Below are positions 38,658-47,641 of a stretch of DNA of 64,000 nucleotides, one piece after another (within the stretch, counting starts at the first letter, position 1; the number at the start of each line of letters is the position of its first letter). Source of the DNA: Actinomadura atramentaria DSM 43919 (GTDB lineage Bacteria; Actinomycetota; Actinomycetes; Streptosporangiales; Streptosporangiaceae); contig NZ_KB907211.1 of assembly GCF_000381885.1 (NCBI RefSeq), positions 186,001 to 250,000 of the forward strand, read 5' to 3'. Under the pieces are notes generated by a model. It was not told the DNA's origin, made no database searches, and saw only the letters and a list, made by a program, of their open reading frames with translations. Made by a program: the position numbers and the translations under genes.

Positions 38658-38857
38658 GTGGCCGACCCTTTCGACGACGACGCGGGCGTGTACCTGGTGC
38701 TCGTCAACGACGCGGGCGAGCACAGCCTGTGGCCCGAGTTCGCCGCGATCCCCGCCGGGTGGACGCCCGTGTACGGGCCGGGGCCGCGCGACGGCGCGCT
38801 CGCCTACGTCGAGGAGCACTGGCGGGACCTGACGCCCGCGGGCCTGCGCGGCGCGCC

Positions 38858-38861
<4 letters not shown>
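38658..38861 (+). CDS. MbtH-like protein
   Basis: The 67-aa protein has the MbtH signature N-D-x-x-x-H-S-L-W-P ([13 protein letters not shown]) and W at GWTPVYG. MbtH proteins bind adenylation domains and are often needed for their folding or activity. The GTG start follows CGGAGG, 29 bases after the NRPS2 stop. The stop overlaps the next gene by 4 bases. It presumably serves the three adenylation domains of this cluster. Confidence 0.95.
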
Positions 38862-39807
<946 letters not shown>

Positions 39808-39811
<4 letters not shown>

Positions 39812-40587
39812 CCGCCGCCCTCGTCGGCTACCTCGCCGACACCCGCGTCCTCGCGGGCCGCCACCTGCTGCACCTGCGCCGGACGCCCGGACGGCTCGTG
39901 CTCATGACCCTCAACCCGCTCGTCATGCTGCTCGCGCTCGGCTACCTGTTCCGGCACGCGATCACCGTGCCCGGCGGCCGGTACGAGGAGTACGTCCTGG
40001 CGGGCGTCGGCGCGCAGGTCGGCCTCGCCCAGATCGGGCCGACCGCGATCGGCGTCGCCGCCGACCTGCGCGGCGGCGTCACCGACCGGTTCCGCGCGAT
40101 GCCGGTCCCGCTCGGCGCGGTCCTGCTCGGCCGGACGCTGAGCGACCTGGCCGTCGCCGCGGTGAGCCTCGCCGCCGTCGCCGGGCTCGGCGCGCTGCTC
40201 GGCTGGCGCCCGCACCACGGCCCGGCCGCGACCGCCGCGGGCTTCGCCGTGCTGCTCGCGTTCTGCTACGCGATGGCGTGGGCGGGCGTGCTGCTCGGGA
40301 CGCTCGTCCGCGACGCCGAGACGCTGGACTCGGTCGGCGCGCTGATCCTCGTGGTGTTCGGGTTCCTGTCGAACGCGTTCCTGGCGGCGTCCTCGCTGCC
40401 GGGCTGGCTGCGGCCGGTCGCCGAATGGAACCCGGTCAGCTCCGTCGTGGGGCTCTGCCGCCGCCTGTGGGGCAACGCGGCGGCGGGGCAGAGCACCGGC
40501 GCGGCCGGGGCCACCGCCGCCGCCGTCCTGCTCGCCCTGCTGGCCGCCGCCGTCGTCCTCAGCCTGCGCGCGCTGCGCGGCCGCTGA
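39808..40587 (+). CDS. ABC-2 type permease, DrrB type
   Basis: The 259-aa integral membrane protein has about six helices and the ABC-2 pattern: an N-terminal helix after LLHLRRTPGRLVLM, a central DLRGGVTDRFRAMPVP region and WNPVSSVVGLCRRLWG near the C-terminus. It starts with a GTG inside the stop of the ATPase gene. The two form a DrrAB-like exporter. An acyl-CoA dehydrogenase gene follows 16 bases later in the same operon. Confidence 0.9.
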
Positions 40588-40603
40588 CCCGGAAGGAGAC
40601 GCC

Positions 40604-41749
40604 GTGCCCAGGACCATCTTCGAGGACGACCACGAGGCGCTGCGCGCGACGGCCCGGACGTTCGCCGAACGCGTCCTCGCCCCCGGCCTCGACCGGTTCG
40701 CCGCCGAGGGCGGCATCGACCGCGACGTCTGGCGGGAGGCCGGACGGCTCGGCCTGCTCGGCCTGGAGGTCCCCGAGCGGTACGGGGGAGCGGGCGCGGG
40801 CGACTACCGGTTCAACGCGGTCGTCGCCGAGGAGTTCGCGGCGGTGTCGCTCGGCGCGGCGTCCTCGTGGGGCGTCCACGCCGACGTCTGCGCGCCCTAC
40901 CTCGTCCGCCTCACCAGCGACGAGCAGCGCGCCCGGTGGCTGCCGGGCGTCTGCTCGGGCGAGCTGTGGACGGCCGTCGCGATGACCGAGCCGTCCGGCG
41001 GCTCCGACCTCTCGGCCCTGCGCACCACGGCGGTCCGGGACGGCGGCGACTGGGTGCTCAACGGCGCGAAGACGTTCATCACCAACGGCCGGTCCGCGGA
41101 CCTCGTCATCGTCGCCGCCCGCACCGACCCGGCCGCGGGCGCGTTCGGCATCTCCCTCTTCGCCGTCGAGGCCGGAACCCCCGGCTTCGAGCGCGGCGCC
41201 CCGCTCGACAAGATCGGCCAGCACGAGTCCGACACCGCCGAACTGTTCTTCGCCGACGCCCGCGTGCCGGGCGCGAACCTGATCGGCCGCCCCGGCAAGG
41301 GCTTCCCGTACCTGATGCGGATGCTCCCGCAGGAGCGGCTGGGCTCGGCCGTCGTCAACCTCGCGCACGCCGCCCGCGTCCTGGACGGCACCCTCGCGCA
41401 CGCGCGCGCCCGCGAGGCGTTCGGGAAGCCGATCGGCTCGCTGCAGCACAACAAGTTCGTCCTGGCCGACCTCGCCACGAGTCTGGACGTCGCCCGCGCC
41501 TACGTGGACCACTGCATCACGCTGCACCGCGCCGGCGCGATGTCCGCCGTCGACGCCGCCAAGGCCAAGTGGTGGACCGCCGAGACGCAGAACCGGATCG
41601 TCGACGCCTGCCTCCAGCTCCACGGCGGCTACGGCTACATGGCCGAGTCCGCGGTGGCCCGCGCCTGGACGGCCGCGCGCGTCACCAAGATCTGGGCCGG
41701 TGCGAACGAGGTCATGAAAGATCTCATCGGCGCTGACCTGGGCCTGTGA
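40604..41749 (+). CDS. acyl-CoA dehydrogenase
   Basis: The 381-aa flavoenzyme has the ACAD signatures AMTEPSGGSDLSALRT (about residue 128) and LQLHGGYGYMAES (about 340). The LIWAGANE-type C-terminal motif reads IWAGANEVMKDLIG; the catalytic Glu position lies in the YGYMAE to GANE region. The GTG start follows AAGGAG. As the last gene of the NRPS2/MbtH/DrrAB operon it probably introduces a double bond into the acyl chain or oxidises an aminoacyl intermediate. Whether it works on CoA or carrier-bound substrate is unknown. Confidence 0.9.
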   Translation: MPRTIFEDDHEALRATARTFAERVLAPGLDRFAAEGGIDRDVWREAGRLGLLGLEVPERYGGAGAGDYRFNAVVAEEFAAVSLGAASSWGVHADVCAPYLVRLTSDEQRARWLPGVCSGELWTAVAMTEPSGGSDLSALRTTAVRDGGDWVLNGAKTFITNGRSADLVIVAARTDPAAGAFGISLFAVEAGTPGFERGAPLDKIGQHESDTAELFFADARVPGANLIGRPGKGFPYLMRMLPQERLGSAVVNLAHAARVLDGTLAHARAREAFGKPIGSLQHNKFVLADLATSLDVARAYVDHCITLHRAGAMSAVDAAKAKWWTAETQNRIVDACLQLHGGYGYMAESAVARAWTAARVTKIWAGANEVMKDLIGADLGL

Positions 41750-41797
41750 CCCGTGCTGTGATGCGGGTCTCAACGAAAAGGGCAGGTCATGCCCGGA

Positions 41798-41824
41798 TTA
41801 ACATGTCGTTCACAAATGGGCAAC
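41798..41824 (+). promoter_or_regulatory. GlnR-type site upstream of glnII
   Basis: Three AC dinucleotides are spaced by exactly 9 bases (41801, 41812 and 41823), within TTAAC-n6-TTCAC and a following AC. This fits the AC-n9-AC pattern described for mycobacterial GlnR. It lies about 75-100 bp upstream of the glutamine synthetase start, where nitrogen control is expected. Confidence 0.5.
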
Positions 41825-41897
41825 AGGTGTGAAATCGCGGCTTGTCAGTCTCTTCTCGGCCACTACCGCCAGGCCGGCAGGACGAAGGGAACCGACG

Positions 41898-42917
41898 TTG
41901 AGCTACAAGGCCGAGTACATCTGGATCGACGGCACCGAGCCCACGGCCCGGCTGCGCTCCAAGACGAGGGTCCTCCCCGACGGCGCCGACCTGCCGGACT
42001 GGGGCTTCGACGGTTCCAGCACCAACCAGGCCCCCGGCGACCACTCCGACTGCGTCCTCAAGCCGGTCTTCTCCTGCCCGGACCCGCTGCGCGGCGGCGA
42101 CCACAAGCTCGTGCTCTGCGAGGTGTACCTGGTCGACGGCACCCCGCACGAGACCAACAACCGCGCCAGGCTGCGCCCGGTCGCCGAGAAGTACGCCGAC
42201 CAGGACTCCTGGTTCGGCATCGAGCAGGAGTACACCTTCTTCCAGGCGGGCCGCCCGCTCGGCTTCCCCGAGACCGGCTTCCCCGCCCCGCAGGGCCCGT
42301 ACTACTGCGGCGTCGGCGCGGACGAGGTGTTCGGCCGCGACATCGTCGAGGCCCACCTGGACGCGTGCATGACCGCCGGCATCAAGGTCTCCGGCATCAA
42401 CGCCGAGGTCATGCCCGGCCAGTGGGAGTTCCAGATCGGCCCGGCGGGCCCGCTGGAGGTCGCGGACCACCTGTGGGTCGCCCGGTGGCTGCTCTACCGC
42501 ATCGCCGAGGACTTCGACGTCGCCGCCAGCATCGACCCCAAGCCGGTCAAGGGCGACTGGAACGGCGCGGGCGCGCACACCAACTTCTCCACCAAGGCGA
42601 TGCGCGAGAACTACGACGCGATCATCACCGCCTGCGAGGCGCTCGGCGCGCCCGGCAAGGTCGAGGAGCACATCGAGGGGTACGGCCACGGCATCGCGGA
42701 CCGCCTCACCGGGCAGCACGAGACCGCGCCCTACGACGTCTACAGCTACGGCGTCTCGAACCGCGGCGCGTCGGTGCGCATCCCGTGGCAGGTCGAGGTG
42801 GACAAGAAGGGCTACATCGAGGACCGCCGCCCGAACGCCAACATCGACCCGTACAACGTCACGCGCCTGCTGGTGAACACCTGCTGCGGCGCGCTGGAGA
42901 AGGCCGGCCAGGTCTGA
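41898..42917 (+). CDS. glnII: glutamine synthetase, GlnII type
   Basis: The 339-aa eukaryote-like glutamine synthetase makes glutamine from glutamate, ammonia and ATP. Motifs are the N-terminal YIWIDGTEPTARLRSKT and DWGFDGSST, metal ligands in FGIEQEY and GINAEVMPGQWEFQIG, the nucleotide-site region NGAGAHTNFST, and NRGASVRIP. Length is normal for GlnII and much shorter than GlnA. I chose the TTG at 41898 because it has GAAGGGA 8 bases upstream and gives the conserved family start; an in-frame ATG at 41829 adds 23 unconserved residues. A strong hairpin terminator follows. Confidence 0.95.
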   Translation: MSYKAEYIWIDGTEPTARLRSKTRVLPDGADLPDWGFDGSSTNQAPGDHSDCVLKPVFSCPDPLRGGDHKLVLCEVYLVDGTPHETNNRARLRPVAEKYADQDSWFGIEQEYTFFQAGRPLGFPETGFPAPQGPYYCGVGADEVFGRDIVEAHLDACMTAGIKVSGINAEVMPGQWEFQIGPAGPLEVADHLWVARWLLYRIAEDFDVAASIDPKPVKGDWNGAGAHTNFSTKAMRENYDAIITACEALGAPGKVEEHIEGYGHGIADRLTGQHETAPYDVYSYGVSNRGASVRIPWQVEVDKKGYIEDRRPNANIDPYNVTRLLVNTCCGALEKAGQV

Positions 42918-42957
42918 CCCGGCGACGAACGGTCCGGCCCCGGCGCGGGGGCCGGCG

Positions 42958-43010
42958 AACGGCCGAGGGGCCGGCCGAAGCACTCGCTTCGGTCCGGCCC
43001 CTCGGCCGTT
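42958..43010. terminator. long hairpin terminator after glnII
   Basis: A 24/25-base stem has a 4-base ACTC loop and one extra T on the right arm. The left arm begins AACGGCCGAGGGGCCGG and the right arm ends CCTCGGCCGTT. It is followed by a short TTTCG. It lies 41 bases after glnII and just before the stop of the opposing small gene, so it may serve both strands. The rest of the 42918-43403 gap holds only the weak small gene below. Confidence 0.75.
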
Positions 43011-43016
43011 TCGCGC

Positions 43017-43298
43017 TCAGCCCGGCGCGGCCGCCGCGCCGCGCGGCTCCCCGTCCTCGCCGTCGGGGTCCAGGTCGGGCTCCAGCCAGTCGTCGCGCGG
43101 CCCGGCCGGCGTCAGCCAGCGCAGGAACCGCCCGAGCGCGGTCGCGGGCCGGTCGTCCTCGGGGTCGGGGGCGGGATCTGGGGGAGGCGGCGCGGAAGAG
43201 GGCAAGGGGGTACCGCTTTCAGGTCGTGCCGGGGTTGTCCCTCCACCTTGCCCGCTCGGCCCCCGCCGCGCCACCGGACCCGGCCGTCCGCCGCGCAC
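43017..43298 (-). CDS. hypothetical small acidic/proline-rich protein
   Basis: The possible 93-aa product has a Pro-rich middle, then GRFLRWLTPAGPRDDWLEPDLDPDGEDGEP. The latter is acidic and could be a conserved tail. It has no known domain, membrane segment or signal peptide. The start is uncertain (GTG 43298 or a GTG about 24 bases downstream). The low-complexity composition means it could be a chance frame. Confidence 0.35.
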   Translation of the reverse strand: MRGGRPGPVARRGPSGQGGGTTPARPESGTPLPSSAPPPPDPAPDPEDDRPATALGRFLRWLTPAGPRDDWLEPDLDPDGEDGEPRGAAAAPG

Positions 43299-43403
43299 GT
43301 CAGGCGGACGTAACGATCAAATGACGACAAAGAGCGGAACGGGCCACGCGTCCCGCCGCCCGCCCCGGGTACGACAGCCAGCACCGGACCGGGGGGAGGG
43401 GTC

Positions 43404-44036
43404 ATGGCCAGCGGCGGACCGGGGTCCTCGTCGGACCCCCATCGTCGGGCGGCGCCGTGGACCGGCCCGCCCGCGTCCTACCGGCGCTCCTACCGCTGCC
43501 GCACCGCCCTGGACCGCGGCCCCGACCGGCTCACGCGCCGCTACGAGGACTTCGTCGCCCTCCACCGGGAGCTGGCCGACGAGCCCGAGGTGGACGTCCG
43601 CCGCGTCTGGTGGTGCGGGGCCGCGCTCGCCGTCGGCATCGCCGCGCTGGCGGGCTCGGCGGCGTTCCTGCTGCGCGGGCTGCTCGGCGTCGGCGTCCCG
43701 GCGTTCCTCGAACCCGAGGCCGGGCCCGGCGCGGCCGGGCTGACCTACGGCGTGTGCGCGGGCGCGGCGACGCTCCAGGCGACCGCGCTCGTCCACGTCC
43801 TGGCGGGCACCGCGGACCGGCCGGTGCGGTCGTTCGCGTGGATCGGCGCGATCGTCGTCCTGCTGGTGACGCTGCTGCCGCTGACGCTGCGCGGCCCGCT
43901 GGACGCGGTGCTCGCCACGGCCGGGCTCAACCTCGCGGGCGGCACGCTGATCGTCGCGCTGCTGACGGTCTCCGCCGCCGCGTCCCGCCCGTGGCCCGAG
44001 CCGCGGCCCCGCCGCCGCAGGCGCCGCCGCCGCTGA
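43404..44036 (+). CDS. four-helix membrane protein of unknown function
   Basis: The 210-aa protein has a ~65-residue polar N-terminus (YRRSYRCRTALDRGPDRLTRRYEDFVALHRELADE). Four membrane helices follow (about 69-92, 108-130, 142-162 and 168-192), ending in an Arg-rich tail. GGAGGGG lies just before the ATG. The four-helix layout resembles small actinobacterial DUF6069-like proteins, though that match is a guess. It stands alone between glnII and an opposing gene. No function can be assigned. Confidence 0.6.
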   Translation: MASGGPGSSSDPHRRAAPWTGPPASYRRSYRCRTALDRGPDRLTRRYEDFVALHRELADEPEVDVRRVWWCGAALAVGIAALAGSAAFLLRGLLGVGVPAFLEPEAGPGAAGLTYGVCAGAATLQATALVHVLAGTADRPVRSFAWIGAIVVLLVTLLPLTLRGPLDAVLATAGLNLAGGTLIVALLTVSAAASRPWPEPRPRRRRRRRR

Positions 44037-44044
44037 CGCGCCGG

Positions 44045-44872
44045 TCAGCCCCGGCCCACCGTGATCGACAGCGGGTCCGGCGCGCGGTTCGAGGCGACCC
44101 GCACCGGCCGCAGCCGCCGCCACACCCGCACCGCCACCGCGTCCTCCGGCGCCCCGATGCGCAGCTCGCGGTGCAGGCCCGCGAAGCCGAGGACGAGGAA
44201 CGCGTCCCACACGCCGCGCGGCAGCGGGTCGTCCACGAACGCCCGCGTCATCGGCACCGACGCGGTGTAGCCGAGGCGCTCGCCCGCCGCGTCCAGCGCC
44301 GCGATCACCGCGTAGACGCGGCCGGTGCGGCGCTCGCGCAGCGCCATCGTCGCCGAGACGGGCGTGTCCCCGTCGCCGAGACCGACGCCGACGTGCCCGG
44401 CGAGCAGGAGTTCCGCCGACCGGGTGTCCCAGGCCAGCGCCTCGGCGCGCACGGTCCCGGCGGGCCGGGACGCGCCGCCGACGTCCAGCGCGAGCGGCCC
44501 GGTGAGGCTGAGGTAGGCGACGACGGTCGTGGAGTCGGGCAGGAACGTCCGCTGCGGCGAGCGGCCCAGCGCCGGGTCGTGTCCGGGGCCGATCGGCAGC
44601 GCCTCGCCGCCGACGACCAGGTCGACGTCCCACAGGCCGCCGGGGAGCTGCGCGCCGGCCGCCGCCTCGGTCACCGGGACGGCCGCCTCGAACGTCAGGA
44701 CGCCGTCGTGCTCCGCCAGGACGGCGGGCAGCACGTGCTCCTCGTCGCCCTCGCGGGCGCACAGCCGCACCACCGCGTCCGGCGGCGGTCCGGCGGCGGG
44801 GCCGGGGAGCGTGCCGCCGAGGCGCAGGACCGTCCCGGTCCAGCGCAGTCGGGTGAGGAATGGATTCGGCAC
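44045..44872 (-). CDS. hypothetical protein with two similar beta-rich halves
   Basis: The 275-aa protein has two halves with a shared pattern. Each has a stretch like LRLGGTL or LAGHVGVG, a run of charged beta strands, then LPGGLWDVDLVVGGEALPIG or LPRGVWDAFLVLGFAGLHRELRIG. The repeat suggests a tandem beta-sandwich, of a kind sometimes attached to cell-wall glycosyltransferases. No catalytic motif, signal peptide or helix is seen. I prefer the GTG at 44872 (GGGGG upstream); a TTG at 44917 would add 15 residues. It is not recognised. Confidence 0.6.
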   Translation of the reverse strand: MPNPFLTRLRWTGTVLRLGGTLPGPAAGPPPDAVVRLCAREGDEEHVLPAVLAEHDGVLTFEAAVPVTEAAAGAQLPGGLWDVDLVVGGEALPIGPGHDPALGRSPQRTFLPDSTTVVAYLSLTGPLALDVGGASRPAGTVRAEALAWDTRSAELLLAGHVGVGLGDGDTPVSATMALRERRTGRVYAVIAALDAAGERLGYTASVPMTRAFVDDPLPRGVWDAFLVLGFAGLHRELRIGAPEDAVAVRVWRRLRPVRVASNRAPDPLSITVGRG

Positions 44873-44953
44873 CGGCCGCCCCCGTCTCGTTGGTTCCCGC
44901 GCCGCCTCACTGTCCAAAATGCCCGGTAAGGCGGTGGTCGAACCGGACGGCCG

Positions 44954-45433
44954 TCACGGCACCACCGTGACGGGCCAGCGCCCGACCCGGACCAGCCGCA
45001 CCGCCACCGACCCGACGAGGCGGTGCCCGGCCTGCGTGGACGCGCCCACCACGACCGCGTCGGCGCGCCGCTCGTCGGCGACGCGCGCCAGGACCGTGAA
45101 CGCGTCGCCCGACTCCACCACCAGCTCGTGCCGCACCGTGGAGTACTCGCGCGCGGCGCGGTCCAGGTCGGCGCGGAGTTCGGCGAGGACCTCCTCGGCG
45201 GCCTCGTGCATCGCCGCCGCGCCCCCGGCCGTCAGCGTCGACAGCGACGCGACCGGGACGACGTGGACGATCAGCAGCCGCGCGTCGCTGCGCCGCGCCA
45301 GGCCCCACGCGTACGCGGCGGCGCGCAGCGAGGTGTCCGAGCCGTCCACCCCGGCGACGATCACGCGAGGCCCGTCGTGCGGCGGCGGCGCGGGCTCCCG
45401 CACGGGCTCCCGCACGGGCCGCTCGTCGGTCAT
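44954..45433 (-). CDS. universal stress protein (UspA family)
   Basis: The 159-aa protein has one Usp domain. The N-terminal VIVAGVDGSDTSLRAA and the C-terminal ATP-binding pattern G-x2-G-x9-G-S appear (VVGASTQAGHRLVGSVAVRLVR), so it is of the ATP-binding type. An ~18-residue acidic/proline N-terminal tail precedes the domain. In actinobacteria such genes often follow dormancy or redox signals. It points the same way as the Rsh-like gene to its right, with a 56-bp gap. Confidence 0.88.
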   Translation of the reverse strand: MTDERPVREPVREPAPPPHDGPRVIVAGVDGSDTSLRAAAYAWGLARRSDARLLIVHVVPVASLSTLTAGGAAAMHEAAEEVLAELRADLDRAAREYSTVRHELVVESGDAFTVLARVADERRADAVVVGASTQAGHRLVGSVAVRLVRVGRWPVTVVP

Positions 45434-45489
45434 GCGATCAGCCTAGAGCCGGGCGAATCGGACGCGGAAGGCGGGGGAGCGGTTCCGAA

Positions 45490-47370
45490 TCAGCGCGCCG
45501 GGAACCGCTCGACGACCGCCGACAGCGGCAGCGACCCGTCCCCCAGCGCCCGGTACAGCGGCCCCGGCTCGGCGTGCCCGAGCGCGCGGGCGACGGCGAG
45601 CGCGTCGCCGCGCGCCTCCAGCGCGGCCAGGTCCGCCCACGGCTCGCCCCACAGGTCGGCGCGCGGATCGTCGTACGGATCGGTCCGGACGTCGGCCCGC
45701 GCCGCCGGGGCCCGCGCCTCGCGCCGCCGCGCGGGACGGCCCGGCCGCGCCGCCAGCGCGCGCGCCAGCAGCCCCCGCCCCGCCGCCTCCGGCCCGCCGC
45801 GCCGCTCGGCGAAGCTGCGCGCCCGCACCCGCGCCGACGCCGTCACCGCGAAGTCCAGCCACTCCGGCGACGGCGCGGCGGACGGGTCGGTGAGCACCCG
45901 CACCACCCGGCCCGTCCGGACCTCCGCCGCCAGCGGCACCTGGCGGCCGTTGACCAGCGCGCCGATGCAGTGGTCCCCGGTCGCGGGCCCGAGCGCGTAC
46001 GCGAAGTCCAGGACGGTCGCGCCCGCGGGCAGCGTCACGATCTGCCCGCACGGCGCGAACACCGCGACGTTGCCGTCCGTCAGCCCGGCCCGCAGCCCCT
46101 CCAGGAACCGCTCGGACGGGACGCCCGCCTGCCAGGCCAGCAGCCGCCCCAGCCACTCCAGGTCGCGGCGGCCCGCGACGGCGTCCGCGACGGCGGGCGC
46201 GGCGCGGATGTGCGCGATGATCCCGTGCTCGGCCACCGGGTGCATCGCCCGGTTCCGGATGATCACCTCGACCGCGTCGCCGTCCGGGGTGATCACCCGG
46301 CTGTGCAGCGACCGGTACAGGTTGTCCTTCGGCGTCGCGATGTGGTCGCGGACCTGCCCGGGGATCGGGTGCAGCGCCGCGTGGACCGCGCCGAGCGCGA
46401 TGTAGCAGTCCGGCACGCCGCCGTCCACGACGAGCAGCAGCCGCGCCGCCTGGCACGGCCGCAGCCCCGCCAGGTCGCCGCCCGACGCCTGGTGGACGGC
46501 GTACAGGTGCGAGTGCCGCACGGTCACCCGGCCCCGCACGCCGTGCCCGGCCAGCGCCGACCGGACGCGCGCCAGCGCCGGGCCGAACACCGCGCCCGCG
46601 TCCCGCAGCGCCGCCCGGACTGCCCGGTCCGTCGCGGCGTGCGCGGCCGGGTCGGCGGCGGCGAACGCCAGGTCGTCCATCTCCCGGCGGAAGACGTGGA
46701 TGCCGAGCCGCTCGGCGAACGGCACGTACAGCTCCCGCGACGCGCGCGCGATCCGGGCGCGCTTGTGCGGCGGCTGGTGGCCGAGGGTGCGCAGGTTGTG
46801 CAGCCGGTCGGCGAGCTTGATGACCAGGACCCGCAGGTCGGCCGCCGCCGCCAGGACGATCTTGCGGTACGTCTCGGCCTCGGCGCGCTCGCCCCAGCGG
46901 CGGCCGTCGAGCTTGGTGACGCCGTCCACCAGCACCGCGACCTCGTCGCCGAACTCGTCGCGCAGCTCGGCGAGCGTGTACGGGGTGTCCTCGACGGTGT
47001 CGTGCAGCAGCGCCGCGACGAGCGTGGTGGTGTCCAGGCCGAGGTCCGCGAGGATCGCGGCGACGGCCAGCGGGTGGGTGATGAACGGCTCGCCGGACCG
47101 GCGGAGCTGGCCGCGGTGCATCCGCTCGGCGACGGCGTGCGCGCGGGCGAGTCGGGCCAGGTCGGCGCCGGGCCGGGCGGCGCGGTGCGCGGCCAGCAGC
47201 GGCGCGGGGTCGGCGGGGTCGGGGGTCTCGGGGGCGGGGGCCGGGGGCGGGACGGGCGCGCGGCCCGGTCCGGTGCCGCGCCCCGCGGGGCGGCCGTGCG
47301 GCCCCTGGCGGGACTCGTGGTCGTGTTCTGGTCGGTGCCCGGGTTCCGCCGCCGGATCGAGGATCGTCAT
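45490..47370 (-). CDS. RelA/SpoT homologue with degenerate synthetase domain
   Basis: The 626-aa Rsh-type protein has an N-terminal low-complexity stretch, then an HD hydrolase domain with the active HDTVEDT motif (about residue 123). The synthetase-like domain that follows reads ATPKDNLYRSLHS, and the conserved DYIA is DHIA; other conserved residues of the nucleotide site are changed. A TGS domain (about 430-495) follows, then a long Arg/Ala-rich tail replaces the usual ACT region. It is therefore probably a (p)ppGpp hydrolase with weak or no synthetase. A main Rel is expected elsewhere. ATG 47370 is preferred to GTG 47409. Confidence 0.85.
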   Translation of the reverse strand: MTILDPAAEPGHRPEHDHESRQGPHGRPAGRGTGPGRAPVPPPAPAPETPDPADPAPLLAAHRAARPGADLARLARAHAVAERMHRGQLRRSGEPFITHPLAVAAILADLGLDTTTLVAALLHDTVEDTPYTLAELRDEFGDEVAVLVDGVTKLDGRRWGERAEAETYRKIVLAAAADLRVLVIKLADRLHNLRTLGHQPPHKRARIARASRELYVPFAERLGIHVFRREMDDLAFAAADPAAHAATDRAVRAALRDAGAVFGPALARVRSALAGHGVRGRVTVRHSHLYAVHQASGGDLAGLRPCQAARLLLVVDGGVPDCYIALGAVHAALHPIPGQVRDHIATPKDNLYRSLHSRVITPDGDAVEVIIRNRAMHPVAEHGIIAHIRAAPAVADAVAGRRDLEWLGRLLAWQAGVPSERFLEGLRAGLTDGNVAVFAPCGQIVTLPAGATVLDFAYALGPATGDHCIGALVNGRQVPLAAEVRTGRVVRVLTDPSAAPSPEWLDFAVTASARVRARSFAERRGGPEAAGRGLLARALAARPGRPARRREARAPAARADVRTDPYDDPRADLWGEPWADLAALEARGDALAVARALGHAEPGPLYRALGDGSLPLSAVVERFPAR

Positions 47371-47529
47371 CGCACCCGCCTGACCGCCGCTCCGCGGCAC
47401 CGTCGCCACGGACTGTCACCGTCAGTATGCGGGACGTGGCCGCCGCGGCGCAGGGGTCCGGGTGAATGACCGCCGGGTCGGCGGACGAGGCGCGCGCGGG
47501 TCGGCCCGGCGCGCCGATGTCAAGACTAA

Positions 47530-47545
47530 TTAACACGCCCTTCAC
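47530..47545 (+). promoter_or_regulatory. GlnR-like site upstream of the PHA-synthase-like gene
   Basis: TTAAC-n6-TTCAC, with AC-n9-AC spacing, has the same pattern as the site ahead of glnII (41798-41813). It lies in the 271-bp divergent region between the Rsh-like gene and the hydrolase. Only one pair is present here. Nitrogen control of the hydrolase is an inference. Confidence 0.4.
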
Positions 47546-47641
47546 GGGCCGGTGATTTCTCGGGCCCCGTGACCAGGGTAGGAATGTTCCAAGGGTCCGG
47601 CCGACCGGGTTTGGTCAACCGTCCCCGCGTCCGGTCGCCGA

